Assembly (NCBI GenBank): GCA_008727115.1
Contig: CP044131.1
Span: 2,046,001-2,110,000 of the forward strand
Direction of reading: 5' to 3'
DNA: 64,000 nt
From: Comamonas testosteroni
GTDB taxonomy: Bacteria > Pseudomonadota > Gammaproteobacteria > Burkholderiales > Burkholderiaceae_C
This document shows positions 6,623 through 17,533 of this stretch, piece by piece. The notes under the pieces are model-generated. The model had not been told where the DNA came from, searched no databases, and worked only from the letters and a program-made list of their open reading frames with translations. The translations under genes and the position numbers were made by a program. Positions within the stretch are counted from its first letter, which is position 1. Every line of letters begins with the position of its first letter.

Positions 6623-9600
6623 GCTCCTGCTCCCTTTTGGCCGGCTCGCTGCCCCTCCGCTGCCACTGCAGCAGCCGCAGCTCGTGCACGCTTGGCCGCC
6701 TCACGAAACTGTGATTCCTTGACCCAAGGCTCCGGGGGCCGCTTCAGATCGAGGTGATAGTTGCCAAAGCGCTTAATACCCGAGGTCATGTACGGACTCA
6801 GGTACTCGACATCTGCCGCAGAAACCGGCTCCCCATCTGCGTACATTTCCTGCAACACCCGCATCATGTCCACCGTGTTTTGCAGGATCACCGATGAGGC
6901 AACGAGGTCGATGAAGCGCACCCGCTTTTGCTGCTCGTTAGGATCGTTCTCATTGATCACGTCGCCGCCGAAGTCCAGCCATTTCGTGAAGGCATGGTAC
7001 GACTCGATCTTGTTGGTCGTCGCGCTCACCTCCTGTCGCATTTCCTTGCTGGAAATCCAGCGCAGCAGGTAGACCGTGCGCAGCACGCGGCCAAGTTCGC
7101 GTGCCGCAGCAAACAGTCGGTTGTGACGCCCTTCCTGGCTGAGCTTGCGCAACAGCATCGGTGAGGCGATTTTTCCAGCCTGAATCGATATCGATACCTG
7201 CATCAGATCTCGCCAATGGTCGCGGATGAGCTTCCAGTCCACGACGTCGCTGAACAAGCGGTCAATATGCCGGAACCGCATCCCCTTCTCGGGGCGATAG
7301 AAGCGCAGATCCTTCCAGTTCCGAATGCGCGGCATCAATTGAATACCCGCCAGATGCGTGAAGGCGAACACCGTTTCCGATTGGCCATGGGTGTCCGAGT
7401 ACACCGTATCGGCCTGAACGCTCAAGCCTGCCTTCATCAGGCCCTCGATGACGTAGACCGCCTCCAGTACCCCTGGTGGTATGAAGTGCCGAAACACCGC
7501 GATGTAGTTGTCGGCGACGTGCCGGTAGGCCACAGCCCCCATGCGCCGATACCGGAAATGCATGCCCACCAGCAGGTTCTGATCGTAGAAGTCGTGCTGG
7601 GTGCCATCTGCCGCGACCTTTTTGCCTTCGCCCCACAGCTTGGGCAGCTCAAGCCGCAGATACAGCTCGGTTAGATCCCGGCAGGCGTTGTCCAGCTGGT
7701 CCAGACTCATGTGCCGCTGGTTGGCATAGGACAGTTGATGCGGTGTCACACCGTTGGACAGATGGCGCGCCGCCTGGTTGGGCCCCAGGTTGCAGCCCAT
7801 GGCGAACACCGTTAGCAAGTAGCGCTCGCGTGCGTTGCGAAGTTTGGGATCGTCTCCCGACTGCGGCCCAAAGTTCCGAGTGAATCCTGTCCAGTGTTCG
7901 ATGTTGGCGAGGACATCCAGCAGATTGCGGGGGGCTACACGGTTTTCGATAGCGGCATGCAGGGCGATGGCCGAAGCCGGCACTTCGCGTGCAACAACAC
8001 GCCGCAGCGTCGGCTCACCGTTGGCACCGATCACCACGTCTCCAGCATGCTGCGGAAACTCGTCGTCGATTTTTTTGGCCGTCTCGGTGAGCAATTGCTT
8101 GAGCCCATCTACGAAATCACCCGCATTGGCGGGTATCCCAATCCGGTCGCAATAGGTTGGCAGTAGCGCTTCGCACTCCTTCCAGGGCAGCAGTTGCAAG
8201 CGGTAGTCGGCAAATGACTCCGAGCCTTCAATGCACACATCGCCAGAGCGAAGATCACCACACAAATAGCTGAACACACAGACTTCGAGGTAGCGACGGT
8301 TCGTCGGATGCCCCAGACCATGGGAACGGCGCACCAGCTTGCGCCAGCGCTCGGAGGCGAACGATAGCGCCAGGTCATCCTCGATCCACTCAACCTTGCG
8401 ATGCTCGTTGGCCAGCACGACCTGAAGGGCGTCCAGCAGACTGCGGTCCTGGGTAGCAGCCTCGAAGCGCAACGCCTTCGCCATTCGGAACATCGCCGCA
8501 CGCCAACTGCTGAAGGCCTTCCAGAGCAGCGGCAGATGGTTGCCGCCGCTCCACACACGGATGGCCTCACAGTCCATCGTCAGTTGATCCAGGCTGCCGT
8601 GCGGGGCAAGCAGATCTCGAACGCGCTGCCCGGTACTCGCGTCATCCAGGTTTTCTGCGAGGATCTCCAGCACCTGCTCCAGCGTGGCGACGAGTTCTTC
8701 GCTCAGTTCACGTTGGCGAGACTGGATGACCTGCAGTTCTTCTCTGGCGGTCTTGTGGATGGCTCCGATGCGGCGGATGAACATTTCGGCCACATCGTCG
8801 CGGGCCCTCACGCGCATCTGTCGGATCAATGCCAGGATCAATGTGTAGCGCTTGGCGGGCAGCAAGTCCTTCATGTCGCCCGCATCGAGCGCCGATGCCA
8901 TGCCTGCCATGTAGTTCAGCTTGGTGACCGGCACGCCATCGAGCAACGCATCGCTGTCAGGCAGGGACTCAAGCCAGGTCAGTTGGTCGAGTAACAAATC
9001 GAGATGCTTGCGCGAGGCTTTTTTTGGCCGATTTCTTGATCTGGTTGTACAGAGTTCGCCGTACCGGCAATTCGGACTCTAACAACCGGTCAAGCCACGC
9101 TCGCTGGGCCGAATTCAAGCGCTGGTTGATTCGCTCGTGCAACGAGGCTTCCGCGGCCGAGTGGGCTTGTTCGGAGATTTCGTCGAGCGTGCGAAACACC
9201 GGAAGCTCGTAACCCAGCCGCACCAACTCTTCGATGGTGATGTTGATGATGTCAACGCGGGTCTCCACGACACTGGCAACCTGCTGGGCTATCTGGATAG
9301 CCAGCGTTCTGGTTTTCCCGTCGGTGTAGGGCTTCACGCCGAGCAGTTCTCGAATCGCTTTGTGGTGGCGATACAGCGTGGCGAGCGAAGCGAATTCGAT
9401 CTTGTCAGTCGGTGTCAGACCGAGCGTTGCAGAAACATGCTCGATAACCTCGGCAGGAATCGCATCGAACGCGGGGAAGTGGCGCAGAAACTCGAAGCAT
9501 TTGAGCAGCACGAGAATGGCCAAGCGGCGTTCCGAGGTGCGCGAGTGCTGCTGGGCCCATTCGATTTCTTCGGGCCGCGGTGTGAAAGACCCCTGCAAGT

Positions 9601-9658
9601 CCTTGAGCGTCAACGTTCGAGGAAATCGAGGGTACGCAGTACGTTCAATGCTCGCCAT
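6619..9658 (-). pseudogene. tnpA: Tn3-family transposase TnpA, one-base frameshift
   Basis: Two frames together make a full Tn3 transposase. The first, from ATG 9658 (MASIERTAYPRFPRTLTLKD), holds the N-terminal DNA-binding region and stays open to about residue 211. The second supplies the catalytic domain (AADGTQHDFYDQNLLVGMHF, ADTVYSDTHGQSETVFAFTH) and ends at 6619. They meet at a run of seven A (minus strand; 9019-9025): with six A the reading becomes AKKASRKHLDLLLDQL, the normal family sequence. The span is 3040 bases, that is 1013 codons plus one base, matching a single insertion. No stop codons interrupt the rest. It may be a true mutation or a homopolymer sequencing error. The product would act on the 50-bp ends and generate cointegrates. 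Confidence 0.88.
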
Positions 9659-10041
9659 GGCGCAAGACTCCCACAATGCAGGGTGTTGGTCTGAGCACAC
9701 AGCGTAGCCGATGTCGCCAAGTCTCTGCTGGTACAGCGACGCTGTTGGCGTCTCAGGCTGCGTAGAGTCTTCATACCTTTGGCTGTCGATTGCGCAGTCC
9801 GTGATGTGTGAACATCCACGCAGGCGAAAAGCGCTCCCTCTCGAGGATCTGCAATCCAAACGGACTCGGGCCAGCCGGGAGTTTTGATGAGAAGAAAGGG
9901 ACTCGAAGACCACATGCCAATGCAAACGGCAACCAGTTGATAGACTCACCGCAAAGCACCAATGAGGTGCGTGCCCCCTGACTGCTGGTAGTGCTGCGCG
10001 CCGACCCTGCGGATTCCACCTCCGATCTCCACACTCTTTAC
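9659..10041. other. Gap between divergent tnpA and the MHYT gene
   Basis: No credible gene. It must hold the promoters of both divergent genes. I see no clear palindrome or sigma-70 boxes. Confidence 0.4.
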
Positions 10042-12194
10042 ATGAACACATTCATGCCCTTCAGCTACGACTTGTTCGTGGTCGCAGCGTCGTTTGTCAT
10101 TGCCATGTTGGCCTCCTACGTCACACTGGATCTGGCCCGACGGGTGCGCACCGCCCAGCGCCGCGTGGGCTTGGCTTGGTGGACCGCGGGCTCCATCGTC
10201 ATGGGCACGGGCATCTGGTCCATGCACTTCCTGGGCATGCAGTCCTTCAAGCTGCCGATTGCCATCGGCTTTGCCGGCGGGCTCACCCTGCTGTCATTGC
10301 TGGCGGCCGTGGCTGCATCGGGCGTGGCGCTGGAGTTGGCCAGCCGCGAGACCTTTGGCCGCACGCAACTGGCGCTGGGCTCCCTGGCCATTGGCGCGGG
10401 CATCAGCGGTATGCACTACATCGGCATGGCCGCGATGGACATGGCGCCCGGCATCGTCTGGGACTACGCGGTGGTGGCGTTGTCGGTGCTGATCGCCATA
10501 CTGGCATCGGCTGCGGCGCTGCTGATCTTCAAGCTGTTGCGCCGAGTCCGGGCCAGCCAGCGCATGCGGTACCAACTGGCCGCGTCGTTTGTAATGGCGG
10601 TGGCCATCTGCGGCATGCACTACACCGGCATGGCAGCGGCGCAGTTTGCGGTGGGCGCGGTGTGCCTGAGCGCGGGAGAGCTGGGCGGCCCAGGCTTGAC
10701 GGCGATGGTGTTCATGGCCACTGGTATGTTGCTGGTGAGCACGCTGTTCACCTCCATTTTGATGCCCGGCTGCAAAGCACAGCACTGCGGCTGACCCAAT
10801 CGCTCCAGGAGAGCAACGCTCGCCTGCAGGCCGCAAATGACGAGTTGCAAAAACGCGCTTTTGCTGATCCACTGACCGACCTGCCCAACCGTCTGCTTTT
10901 TGAAGACCGGTTGACCCATGCGCTGCTGCGTCTGGACAGCACCAACCACCTGCGCGTGGAGGACCGCCTGGCCGTGTTGTTCGTGGACCTGGACGGTTTC
11001 AAACCCATTAACGACTCGTTCGGCCACGCCGCAGGCGATGCGATCCTGCGAGGTGTTGCTGAGCGACTGCAGCATGAAGCACGCGAGTCCGACACTGTAG
11101 CCCGTGTTGGGGGCGATGAGTTCCTGATCTTACTGGAGGACGTGACTGATGTGGCTGCTTGCGTCACCGTAGCCAACCGCGTGCTGTCATCGCTTTCCAA
11201 GCCGTTCGAAGTGGCTGGCAAGAATGTGCAGATTGCCAGCTCCATCGGCATCGTCGTGTACCCGGGCCACAGCGACCGCAGCAAACTGGTGGCTAACGCC
11301 GACGCGGCCATGTACGCTGCCAAGCGCGCCGGCGGCAACTGCTACGCGCTGTTCGAGCCGCACATGGGCTCGGATGCTTCAGAGCAACTGGATTTACATA
11401 ATGACCTGCGCCATGCGCTGGACCGGGGCGAGCTGGCTCTGCACTACCAGCCCAAGATCGATGGCATACGAGGGCAGATCAGCGGAGTGGAGGCGCTGCT
11501 GCGCTGGAGCCACCCGAAGCACGGCATGGTGAGCCCGGTGGTTTTCATTGCGCTCGCCGAGCGCTTCGGCCTGATCGGGCGCCTCGGAAACTGGGTGATC
11601 AACGAGGCATGCCGCCAAATGGCAGAGTGGGCTCACAGCGGCCTGCGTATGCGTGTGGCGATCAACCTCTCTGTGCACCAGCTTCGCGAAAGCGACTTGG
11701 TTGAGCGCATAGAGCGCGCGCTGCAAAGCAACGCACTCGATGCCTCGCAACTGCTGTGTGAAATCACCGAATCAGTGGCCATGTAGGACATCAAGGCCAC
11801 CCAGCGCACCTTCGAACGGCTTGCACGCATTGGCGTGTTCTTGTCCATTGACGACTTCGGCACTGGCTACTCCAGCCTGAACTACCTTCGCCAACTGCCT
11901 GCCCAGCAGCTCAAGATTGACCGCAGCTTCGTCAATGACCTTGAAACTAGCGAAGACGCCCGCGCTGTGGTCAGCGCCGTGGTCAGTCTGGCGCACGCAC
12001 TGGGACTTAGGGTGGTAGCTGAGGGTGTGGAGACCGCCGAGCAGCGCGACATTCTGCTGGGAATGCGCTGCGACGAGCTTCAGGGCTTTTTCTACGCCCG
12101 CCCGATGTCAGCGGACTCACTTTGGGCTTGGACCCAGGGAAACAAGCCAGCGGGTAGCGCGGACTTCACGCCATCCATCATCGGTACTTTATGA
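10042..12194 (+). pseudogene. MHYT-GGDEF-EAL membrane protein, frameshift plus nonsense codon
   Basis: From ATG 10042 the first 250 residues form a seven-helix MHYT sensor with SMHFLGM, GMHYIGM and GMHYTGM motifs, proposed metal sites for sensing oxygen, CO or NO. The frame is lost near 10761, where ATTTTGATGCC replaces an expected ATTTTGGATGCC. One base restored gives TSILDARLQSTALRL and the GGDEF domain (RVGGDEFLILLEDV), then EAL ([21 protein letters not shown]). A second lesion is TAG at 11784-11786 within the EAL domain (ITESVAM-stop-DIKATQRTF), one substitution from GAG. The span equals 718 codons minus one base. The intact protein would make or degrade cyclic di-GMP at the inner membrane. 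Two separate lesions indicate real decay. Confidence 0.87.
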
Positions 12195-12383
12195 ATGGCA
12201 GGGCTTAGTTGCGCCACGCAAGCCGCAGCAGGCATAGCCCTCAAATCGCAACTGCTACAGGGACCAAGCGCAAAGGCCACTCAAAAGTCAACAATTGTGC
12301 ACAGCGTCATCGGTACGAGTTTGTACCAACACTAAACGGATTAAGTATTTAAGATACACTGCTGAAGCACAGAGGGGTTTTGC
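12195..12383. promoter_or_regulatory. Upstream region of the GTPase operon
   Basis: Contains an inverted repeat GGTAC-N6-GTACC (12312-12327) followed by an AT-rich stretch around TATTTAAGATAC (12346-12357), a reasonable place for a promoter. The exact start is not determined. Confidence 0.35.
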
Positions 12384-13199
12384 GTGAAGAAGAATTTGAG
12401 AGGGGAACTTGCGTTCAGCCTGTTGGCCCCTGCGCTACAGGCCCGGTTTTCAGAATTGTTTGGCGTCGCGTCCCGCAAATCCGTATTCGCGTGGAAAGAG
12501 TCTTCATTGCCTCAGGCGCAGGTGGTTGTGCTCGACACCTCCTCAGACCTGTTTAGCTTGGCATCCAAGCCGCCGTGCGTCATCTGGGTGGGATTAGAGC
12601 GAGCAGCCCCAAGCAACTTCAGTGCCTGGATGGGTCAGCTCGGGCGAGATTTCACCGTAGCCGACCTGATCGATATGCTGGACCGCGCTGCCGTCTTTCT
12701 GCTGGATTGGAAGGCGCGTCAGCCAGTTCAGGCGGATTCCCGGATTGCGTTTACTGCCGAATACCGTGCCGCAGGTGCAGGTGCAGGTGCAGTTGCAGCA
12801 CCTGACAGCGTACCCCCGTCACGAGCATTTGCGGACAGTTCCGTCCAGCGTGAAAAAACCATCGCATCGGCCATTGCAAGAGTTCCAGGTAGTCGATATC
12901 GACTGGCATCCTGGATATTCCTGGGCTCGCCTTTTGATAGCGCCGGCTGCATCAGCGCCCTGGCCCTGCTGGCGCGCCAGCCCGTGACGGCGCAGCAGTT
13001 GCATACCCACAGCGGCCTCGCGCCTGCAGAGCTTGCCGAGTTGCTCAAGGAACTCGCCCGGCGCAAGGTACTGCAGGTGATCGCTCCGGCGCAGCCCGTG
13101 CCAGTCTCCGCTGCTGCTGCACCCCGAGGTCCGGCGCCTGTGCGCAAGGGCTTTGTGCTCCGCCTGTCCCATTGGCTCTCAGGAGCGGGTCGTCCATGA
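12384..13199 (+). CDS. Winged-helix protein of the GTPase operon, function unknown
   Basis: Starts with GTG at 12384, preceded by GAGGGG at a 7-base spacing. The 271-residue protein has no obvious catalytic motif. Residues 30-115 alternate strands and helices (VFAWKESSLPQAQVVVLDTS, PPCVIWVGLE), somewhat like a degenerate receiver domain. An Ala/Gly/Pro linker follows. Residues 185-235 (ALLARQPVTAQQLHTHSGLA, then ELAELLKELARRKVLQVI) look like a winged helix. Its stop overlaps the ATG of the GTPase (ATGA), so it is probably coupled with it. It may be an adaptor or output protein of the GTPase/Roadblock system; no function is established. Confidence 0.6.
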   Translation: MKKNLRGELAFSLLAPALQARFSELFGVASRKSVFAWKESSLPQAQVVVLDTSSDLFSLASKPPCVIWVGLERAAPSNFSAWMGQLGRDFTVADLIDMLDRAAVFLLDWKARQPVQADSRIAFTAEYRAAGAGAGAVAAPDSVPPSRAFADSSVQREKTIASAIARVPGSRYRLASWIFLGSPFDSAGCISALALLARQPVTAQQLHTHSGLAPAELAELLKELARRKVLQVIAPAQPVPVSAAAAPRGPAPVRKGFVLRLSHWLSGAGRP

Positions 13200-13765
13200 A
13201 TGCCCCCGTCGCTACCACCACCAGCGCGCCCCCCATGCCCCGCATTGCCTTCATGGGGCCCATGGGTGTGGGCAAGACCACGGCCATCCGTGCGCTGTGC
13301 GGCGACGACATGGTCGCCTCCGATGTACCCAACCTGGACCGCCAGTCCCACGCCAAGGAGTTCACCACCGTGGGCGCCGAGTTTGGCCAGATCGACCTGG
13401 GCGAGGGCGAGTTCGTGCAGGTCTGCGGCTGCCCGGGGCAAGACCGCTTCGATTTCCTGCGCCAGTGGGTAGTTTCCGCCTCCGTGGGCGTGTTCGTGAT
13501 GGTCGATGCCAACGCGGCCGAAGCCGTGCAGGCCGCAGGCAGCCTGCTGGCCGAAGCCGCCGCGGCCGAGCACCCGCCGCTGGCCCTGGTGCTGAGCACC
13601 CGCCCAGCATCTGCAGCCACCGTGCAGGCCTTTGCCGACGGGCTGCAGGCCGCTGGCCATGGCGTGGTGCCTGTGTTGCAGGTGGATGTGAGAAAGCGTG
13701 CCGATGTGCTGCAGGCCCTCGGTGTGCTGGTGTCGATGTTGTCCCTGCGCAGCGAGTCCGAATGA
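13196..13765 (+). CDS. MglA-like small GTPase
   Basis: The 189-residue protein has a P-loop GPMGVGKTT at residues 21-29, a switch-I threonine in KEFTTVGAEFGQIDL, and CGCPGQDRFDFLRQW as the G3/switch-II region, where the usual DTPGQ is replaced by CPGQ. This is the pattern of prokaryotic MglA/SRPRB-like GTPases that work with Roadblock partners in polarity and motility. The NKxD base-specificity motif is not seen; the matching strand reads ALVLSTRPA. The ATG choice rests on the four-base overlap with the preceding stop. The next gene again overlaps by four bases and encodes a Roadblock protein, its likely regulator. Confidence 0.8.
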   Translation: MNAPVATTTSAPPMPRIAFMGPMGVGKTTAIRALCGDDMVASDVPNLDRQSHAKEFTTVGAEFGQIDLGEGEFVQVCGCPGQDRFDFLRQWVVSASVGVFVMVDANAAEAVQAAGSLLAEAAAAEHPPLALVLSTRPASAATVQAFADGLQAAGHGVVPVLQVDVRKRADVLQALGVLVSMLSLRSESE

Positions 13766-14160
13766 AAAGCAATCTTCCCCTGGTATCCCAAGCGCTGGCA
13801 GAGACCGCCCAGCGTGCACTCGAGACCCATGCCGCACCCATCACAGGGCTGCAGCTGGCCCTGTTGGCCACGCCCGACGGTTTCGAGATCGCCTGCCTGC
13901 GCAATCGCAGTGAACTGCAGACCAGCCGCCTGTCGGCCATGGCCAGCTCGCTCATGGCCATGGCGCGTGCCGTGGGGCGCGAGATCCAGAGCCCCCACTG
14001 CAAGCGCCTGACGTTCGAGGCGGAGGGCAGCACGGTGATCTTCCAATCCATCGATGCGCCCGTGCCCTGCATCTTGTGCCTGGTGGTAGGGGCCGACGCC
14101 TTGCTCGGCCGCGCCCTGTGGGCAGCCGGCGAGGTGATGCAGGACATGGCGCGCGGCTAA
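13762..14160 (+). CDS. Roadblock/LC7-type protein 1
   Basis: The 132-residue product overlaps the GTPase stop by ATGA. The order helix, strand pair, long helix, strand pair fits the Roadblock fold: ITGLQLALLATPDGFEIACL, then SRLSAMASSLMAMARAVGRE, then KRLTFEAEGSTVIFQSIDA. Roadblock proteins such as MglB dimerise and act as GTPase-activating or docking partners for MglA-like GTPases. The overlap and position make that the likely role, but assignment as activator rather than scaffold is inference. Confidence 0.72.
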   Translation: MKSNLPLVSQALAETAQRALETHAAPITGLQLALLATPDGFEIACLRNRSELQTSRLSAMASSLMAMARAVGREIQSPHCKRLTFEAEGSTVIFQSIDAPVPCILCLVVGADALLGRALWAAGEVMQDMARG

Positions 14161-14260
14161 TTCCGCTTTCTTCGATTCATCTCGGGCGCAGGCATTCATT
14201 GGCTGTCAGCGTCCCTCTCCCCCAGCCAGTGTCAACGAATCAACAACAAGGAATTAAGAA

Positions 14261-14620
14261 ATGGCAAGCCTCAATGAATCCCTGAGCCAACTTCTGTCAG
14301 TAGACGGCGCGCTGTGCGCCGCCATCGTCGACAGCAGTAGCGGCATGCTGCTTGGAAGTGCGGGCACGGGCGTGGACATGGAACTGGCTGCGGCTGGAAA
14401 CACCGAAGTCGTGCGTGCCAAGAACAAGACCCTGCAGGCGCTGGGTCTGCAGGACACCATCGACGACATCCTGATCACGTTGGGCAAGCAGTACCACATC
14501 ATCCGTCCCCTGGCCACCAAGGACGGCATCTTCATCTACCTGGTGCTCGACAAGGCCCGTGCCAACCTGGCCCTGGCCCGCCGCAAGGTGCAGGACATCG
14601 AGAAGCTGATCGAGTTCTGA
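14261..14620 (+). CDS. Roadblock/LC7-type protein 2 (MglB-like)
   Basis: This 119-residue protein begins 100 bp after the first Roadblock gene. The fold signature is clear: ALCAAIVDSSSGMLLGSAGT, a helix with NTEVVRAKNKTLQAL, then ITLGKQYHIIRPLATKDGIF and IYLVLDKARANLALARRKVQ. The last helix is long, as in homodimeric Roadblock proteins. AAGGAATTAAGAA before the ATG provides a ribosome-binding site. Two Roadblock proteins of different sequence behind one GTPase suggest a heteromeric complex or two separate partners. Confidence 0.78.
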   Translation: MASLNESLSQLLSVDGALCAAIVDSSSGMLLGSAGTGVDMELAAAGNTEVVRAKNKTLQALGLQDTIDDILITLGKQYHIIRPLATKDGIFIYLVLDKARANLALARRKVQDIEKLIEF

Positions 14621-14913
14621 TACTGGAACGTCGAGCTCCATTCTGGAATTTGTCAGGTGTCTGAACTCCGTGAATTGGGCACCGAGCATTCGTAAAAACG
14701 CCTGCCGCTGGCAACCAAGAGCTTCCTACAGCTGCGCTGTAGGCAGTTTCGGGGGCATATCCCAAGCCTTGTGCGATTTCTATTTGTCTTTGATCGACAA
14801 CCTATGGCGACCAATTGTGAAACTTGGTCAACAGCCCTCCTGAGGGGAGAGCACGAGGGCAAATAGTTTCCACATATAACTACACTGGGTGTCGAGGTGC
14901 AAGTGCCCCCAAA

Positions 14914-17526
14914 ATGTCTGAAACCCACTTTTTTGTAGAGCCTTCCAGGTACTCCAAGCTTCTGGATCAGGATCTCCAGCAAGAGCTCCTTTTCCAAACG
15001 CTGGAACAGGCCATCGATGCCGTCGTAATCATCGACGAACAGAATCTCGTTGCCTTCTTCAACGCTGCAGCGGAGACATTGTGGGGATGGCCGCGCGACC
15101 AGGTGATCGGCCACAACGTTAGCATGCTGGTGCCACTGGTGATCCGCGACTCGCACGATGGCTACGTAGATGCGAACCGTGCGACCGGCATCAACCGGGT
15201 GGCGGGAACTTCACGCGAGGTTCCGGTTGACCGCAAGGACGGGCACCGCTTGTGGGCCTCGATGTCCATCTCGAAGATCGTGCTGAAAAAACGCGTGCTT
15301 TACACCGCCTTTCTCAAGGACATCACGGCGAAGTGGCTTTTGCAGGAGCGCACGCGCCAACTGTCCCTGGTGGCCGATCACAGTGGCAGCGCCATTGTTG
15401 TGACCGGAGCCGATCGGCGTATCACCTACGTGAACGAGGGGTTCACCCGGTTGTTTGGCTACGAGATGTCGCAGGCGCAGGGGCGGTTTCCTAACCACCT
15501 TCTGTCTGGCGCCCATACGGACCCATCCTCCCTGGACACGGTGCGCGACTTTGCCGTTGGTGGGCGGGATCTTCAGACCCAGGTGCTGATCTACGCCAGG
15601 AACGGCAGGCCGATCTGGGCCTCACTGATCATGAACCCGGTGTGCGACTCCCACGGCCAGGTGGAGCACATCGTTGCCGTGCTGACGGACATCACCCATA
15701 CGAAAATGCATGAGGTGCTTCAGCAAAAGGTGCTCGACGCCATGGCACACGACGTGCCGCTTCGAGATGTGGCCATGCTGCTTTGCCGGCAGGTCGAGCG
15801 CATCGCACCGGAAGTGACGGCCTCGCTGCTGCAAGTCGATTCCAGTGGCCGCCTGCACACGCTTGCAGCACCGAGCATGCCGCCGGAACTCGGCGCCCTG
15901 GCCGATACCTTGTCCATCGGTCCTGAGGTAGGCAGTTGCGGCGCGGCGGGCTGGAGCGGACAGGCCGTGCGCTCGGAGGATATCGCCACCGATCCGCATT
16001 GGGCCGCCTACAAGGCGCCGTTCATCGCGCATGGGCTAAGGGCTTGCTGGTCCAGCCCCGTCAAGGCCAGCGATGGCACCGTACTGGGCACCTTCGCTTT
16101 CTACTACCGCGAGCCAAGGGGCCCCAGCCCGCTGCACGAGCAACTGGTGGACGTGAGCCTGCACCTGTGCGCGCTTTTGCTGGAGCGCCAGCGCGAACGC
16201 CAGCATATCCACCAACTGGCGTACTACGACACGCTCACGGGGCTGCCCAATCGCAGCATGTTGATAGCGCAAACTCAGCGTCTATTACACGACGCGCAAA
16301 GCACCCAGACTTCGGTGGCGCTGCTGTTCATCGATCTCGATCGCTTCAAGCACGTCAATGACACCCATGGGCATCTGGCGGGCGACGGGTTGCTGCGTGC
16401 ACTCGCCGCCAGGCTTCAATCCGAAGTGCGCGATATCGACGTGCCTGGTCGCTTGGGTGGGGACGAGTTTGTGGTTGTTCTGCCGCATTGCACTACGCAG
16501 CAAGCCGCCGCAGTGGCGCAGCGGCTGTGTGCCGACCTGTCGCTGCCGGTGGACGTCCACGGCGTCACTCTCCGTCCCAGCGCGAGCATTGGCATTGCGA
16601 TGTTTCCAGAGGACGGCTCCGACTCCCAAAGCCTGCTGGGCCACGCAGACATGGCGATGTACCAGGCCAAGACGCAGCGGGGGGGCAAGTTCCAGTTCTA
16701 CAGCGCCCGCCTGAATCGGATCGCCCAGGAGCAGTCCCTGCTGGAGACAGACCTGCGCTCAGCACTTCAGAGCGCAGGGCTCACACTGCACTACCAACCT
16801 CTCATGGCTGCCAATGGCAGTTTGTATGGCGTTGAGGCGCTCTTGCGATGGAAGCATGCCACACTCGGTGACATCGAGCCCATGCGGTTCGTGGCGCTGG
16901 CGGAAGAGCGCGGGTTGATCGACTTGCTCAGTCAATGGGTTGTCGGCGAGGCCTGCCGTCAGATGTCGGACTGGCGTCAGCGCGGCGTGGCCGTCCCCCA
17001 CGTGGGCGTCAACCTGAGTCCCAGCAATTTGCGCAGCGGCAAGCTACCGCTCATGATCGCCAACACATTGCTCGAGCACGGCCTTCTGCCCAGCGATCTG
17101 AGGGTCGAGGTAACAGAAACCGCGCTGCTTGACCCACATCCCAATACGCTGATCACCGCCAGAGCCTTGCACACCCATGGTGTGCTGTTTTCCCTGGATG
17201 ACTTCGGTACCGGGCAATCGAGCCTGGCTGCACTGCATCGATTGCCCATCAGTGCACTCAAGCTCGACAAGAGCTTCGTCCAAGATCTCGGCCATAGCGC
17301 CTCGGCGCGCGCATTGACGTCTGCGGTACTGCGTATCGGAGAGAGCTTGAACATGCCTGTGGTCGCCGAAGGGGTCGAGACCCAAGAGCAGTCTCAATTT
17401 CTCACAGATTTCGGTTGTCAGGTACAGCAGGGCTATCTTTTCTCACGCCCACTTACCGCGCCGCAATTGGAGGCTTGGCTACAGGTTTCCAGTCCCCCCG
17501 GCCTTCCACCACCCTATTCACTTTGA
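14914..17526 (+). CDS. Haem-PAS GGDEF-EAL protein, DosP/FixL-like oxygen sensor
   Basis: An upstream ATG (14824) is possible, but ATG 14914 starts the natural domain ([20 protein letters not shown]). Layout of the 870-residue protein: PAS-A about 25-140, PAS-B 150-260, GAF 270-425, GGDEF with [12 protein letters not shown] near 515, and EAL with [10 protein letters not shown] near 640, then [11 protein letters not shown] and VAEGVET. PAS-A has [16 protein letters not shown] with His81 where FixL and E. coli DosP hold haem, and Arg101 (GTSREV) matches the distal arginine of FixL, so oxygen sensing is likely. Both output domains keep their signature residues. The MCP gene begins 7 bp after its stop, so sensor and receptor are cotranscribed. 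Confidence 0.85.
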   Translation: MSETHFFVEPSRYSKLLDQDLQQELLFQTLEQAIDAVVIIDEQNLVAFFNAAAETLWGWPRDQVIGHNVSMLVPLVIRDSHDGYVDANRATGINRVAGTSREVPVDRKDGHRLWASMSISKIVLKKRVLYTAFLKDITAKWLLQERTRQLSLVADHSGSAIVVTGADRRITYVNEGFTRLFGYEMSQAQGRFPNHLLSGAHTDPSSLDTVRDFAVGGRDLQTQVLIYARNGRPIWASLIMNPVCDSHGQVEHIVAVLTDITHTKMHEVLQQKVLDAMAHDVPLRDVAMLLCRQVERIAPEVTASLLQVDSSGRLHTLAAPSMPPELGALADTLSIGPEVGSCGAAGWSGQAVRSEDIATDPHWAAYKAPFIAHGLRACWSSPVKASDGTVLGTFAFYYREPRGPSPLHEQLVDVSLHLCALLLERQRERQHIHQLAYYDTLTGLPNRSMLIAQTQRLLHDAQSTQTSVALLFIDLDRFKHVNDTHGHLAGDGLLRALAARLQSEVRDIDVPGRLGGDEFVVVLPHCTTQQAAAVAQRLCADLSLPVDVHGVTLRPSASIGIAMFPEDGSDSQSLLGHADMAMYQAKTQRGGKFQFYSARLNRIAQEQSLLETDLRSALQSAGLTLHYQPLMAANGSLYGVEALLRWKHATLGDIEPMRFVALAEERGLIDLLSQWVVGEACRQMSDWRQRGVAVPHVGVNLSPSNLRSGKLPLMIANTLLEHGLLPSDLRVEVTETALLDPHPNTLITARALHTHGVLFSLDDFGTGQSSLAALHRLPISALKLDKSFVQDLGHSASARALTSAVLRIGESLNMPVVAEGVETQEQSQFLTDFGCQVQQGYLFSRPLTAPQLEAWLQVSSPPGLPPPYSL

Positions 17527-17533
17527 GATTGCT

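Noticed and set aside
9019..9025. Programmed -1 ribosomal frameshift on the seven-A run in tnpA
   Set aside because: The zero-frame codons are AAA AAA AGC and the downstream frame is +1, not -1, so the known A-rich slippery-site geometry does not apply. An indel or sequencing error is simpler.
9960..9990. G/C-rich GTGCCCCCT considered as the right end of a short transposon containing only tnpC and tnpA
   Set aside because: Read from outside, it does not match the left end beyond a few bases. The clear mate of the left end is at 23875-23924 with the same flanking GGATT.
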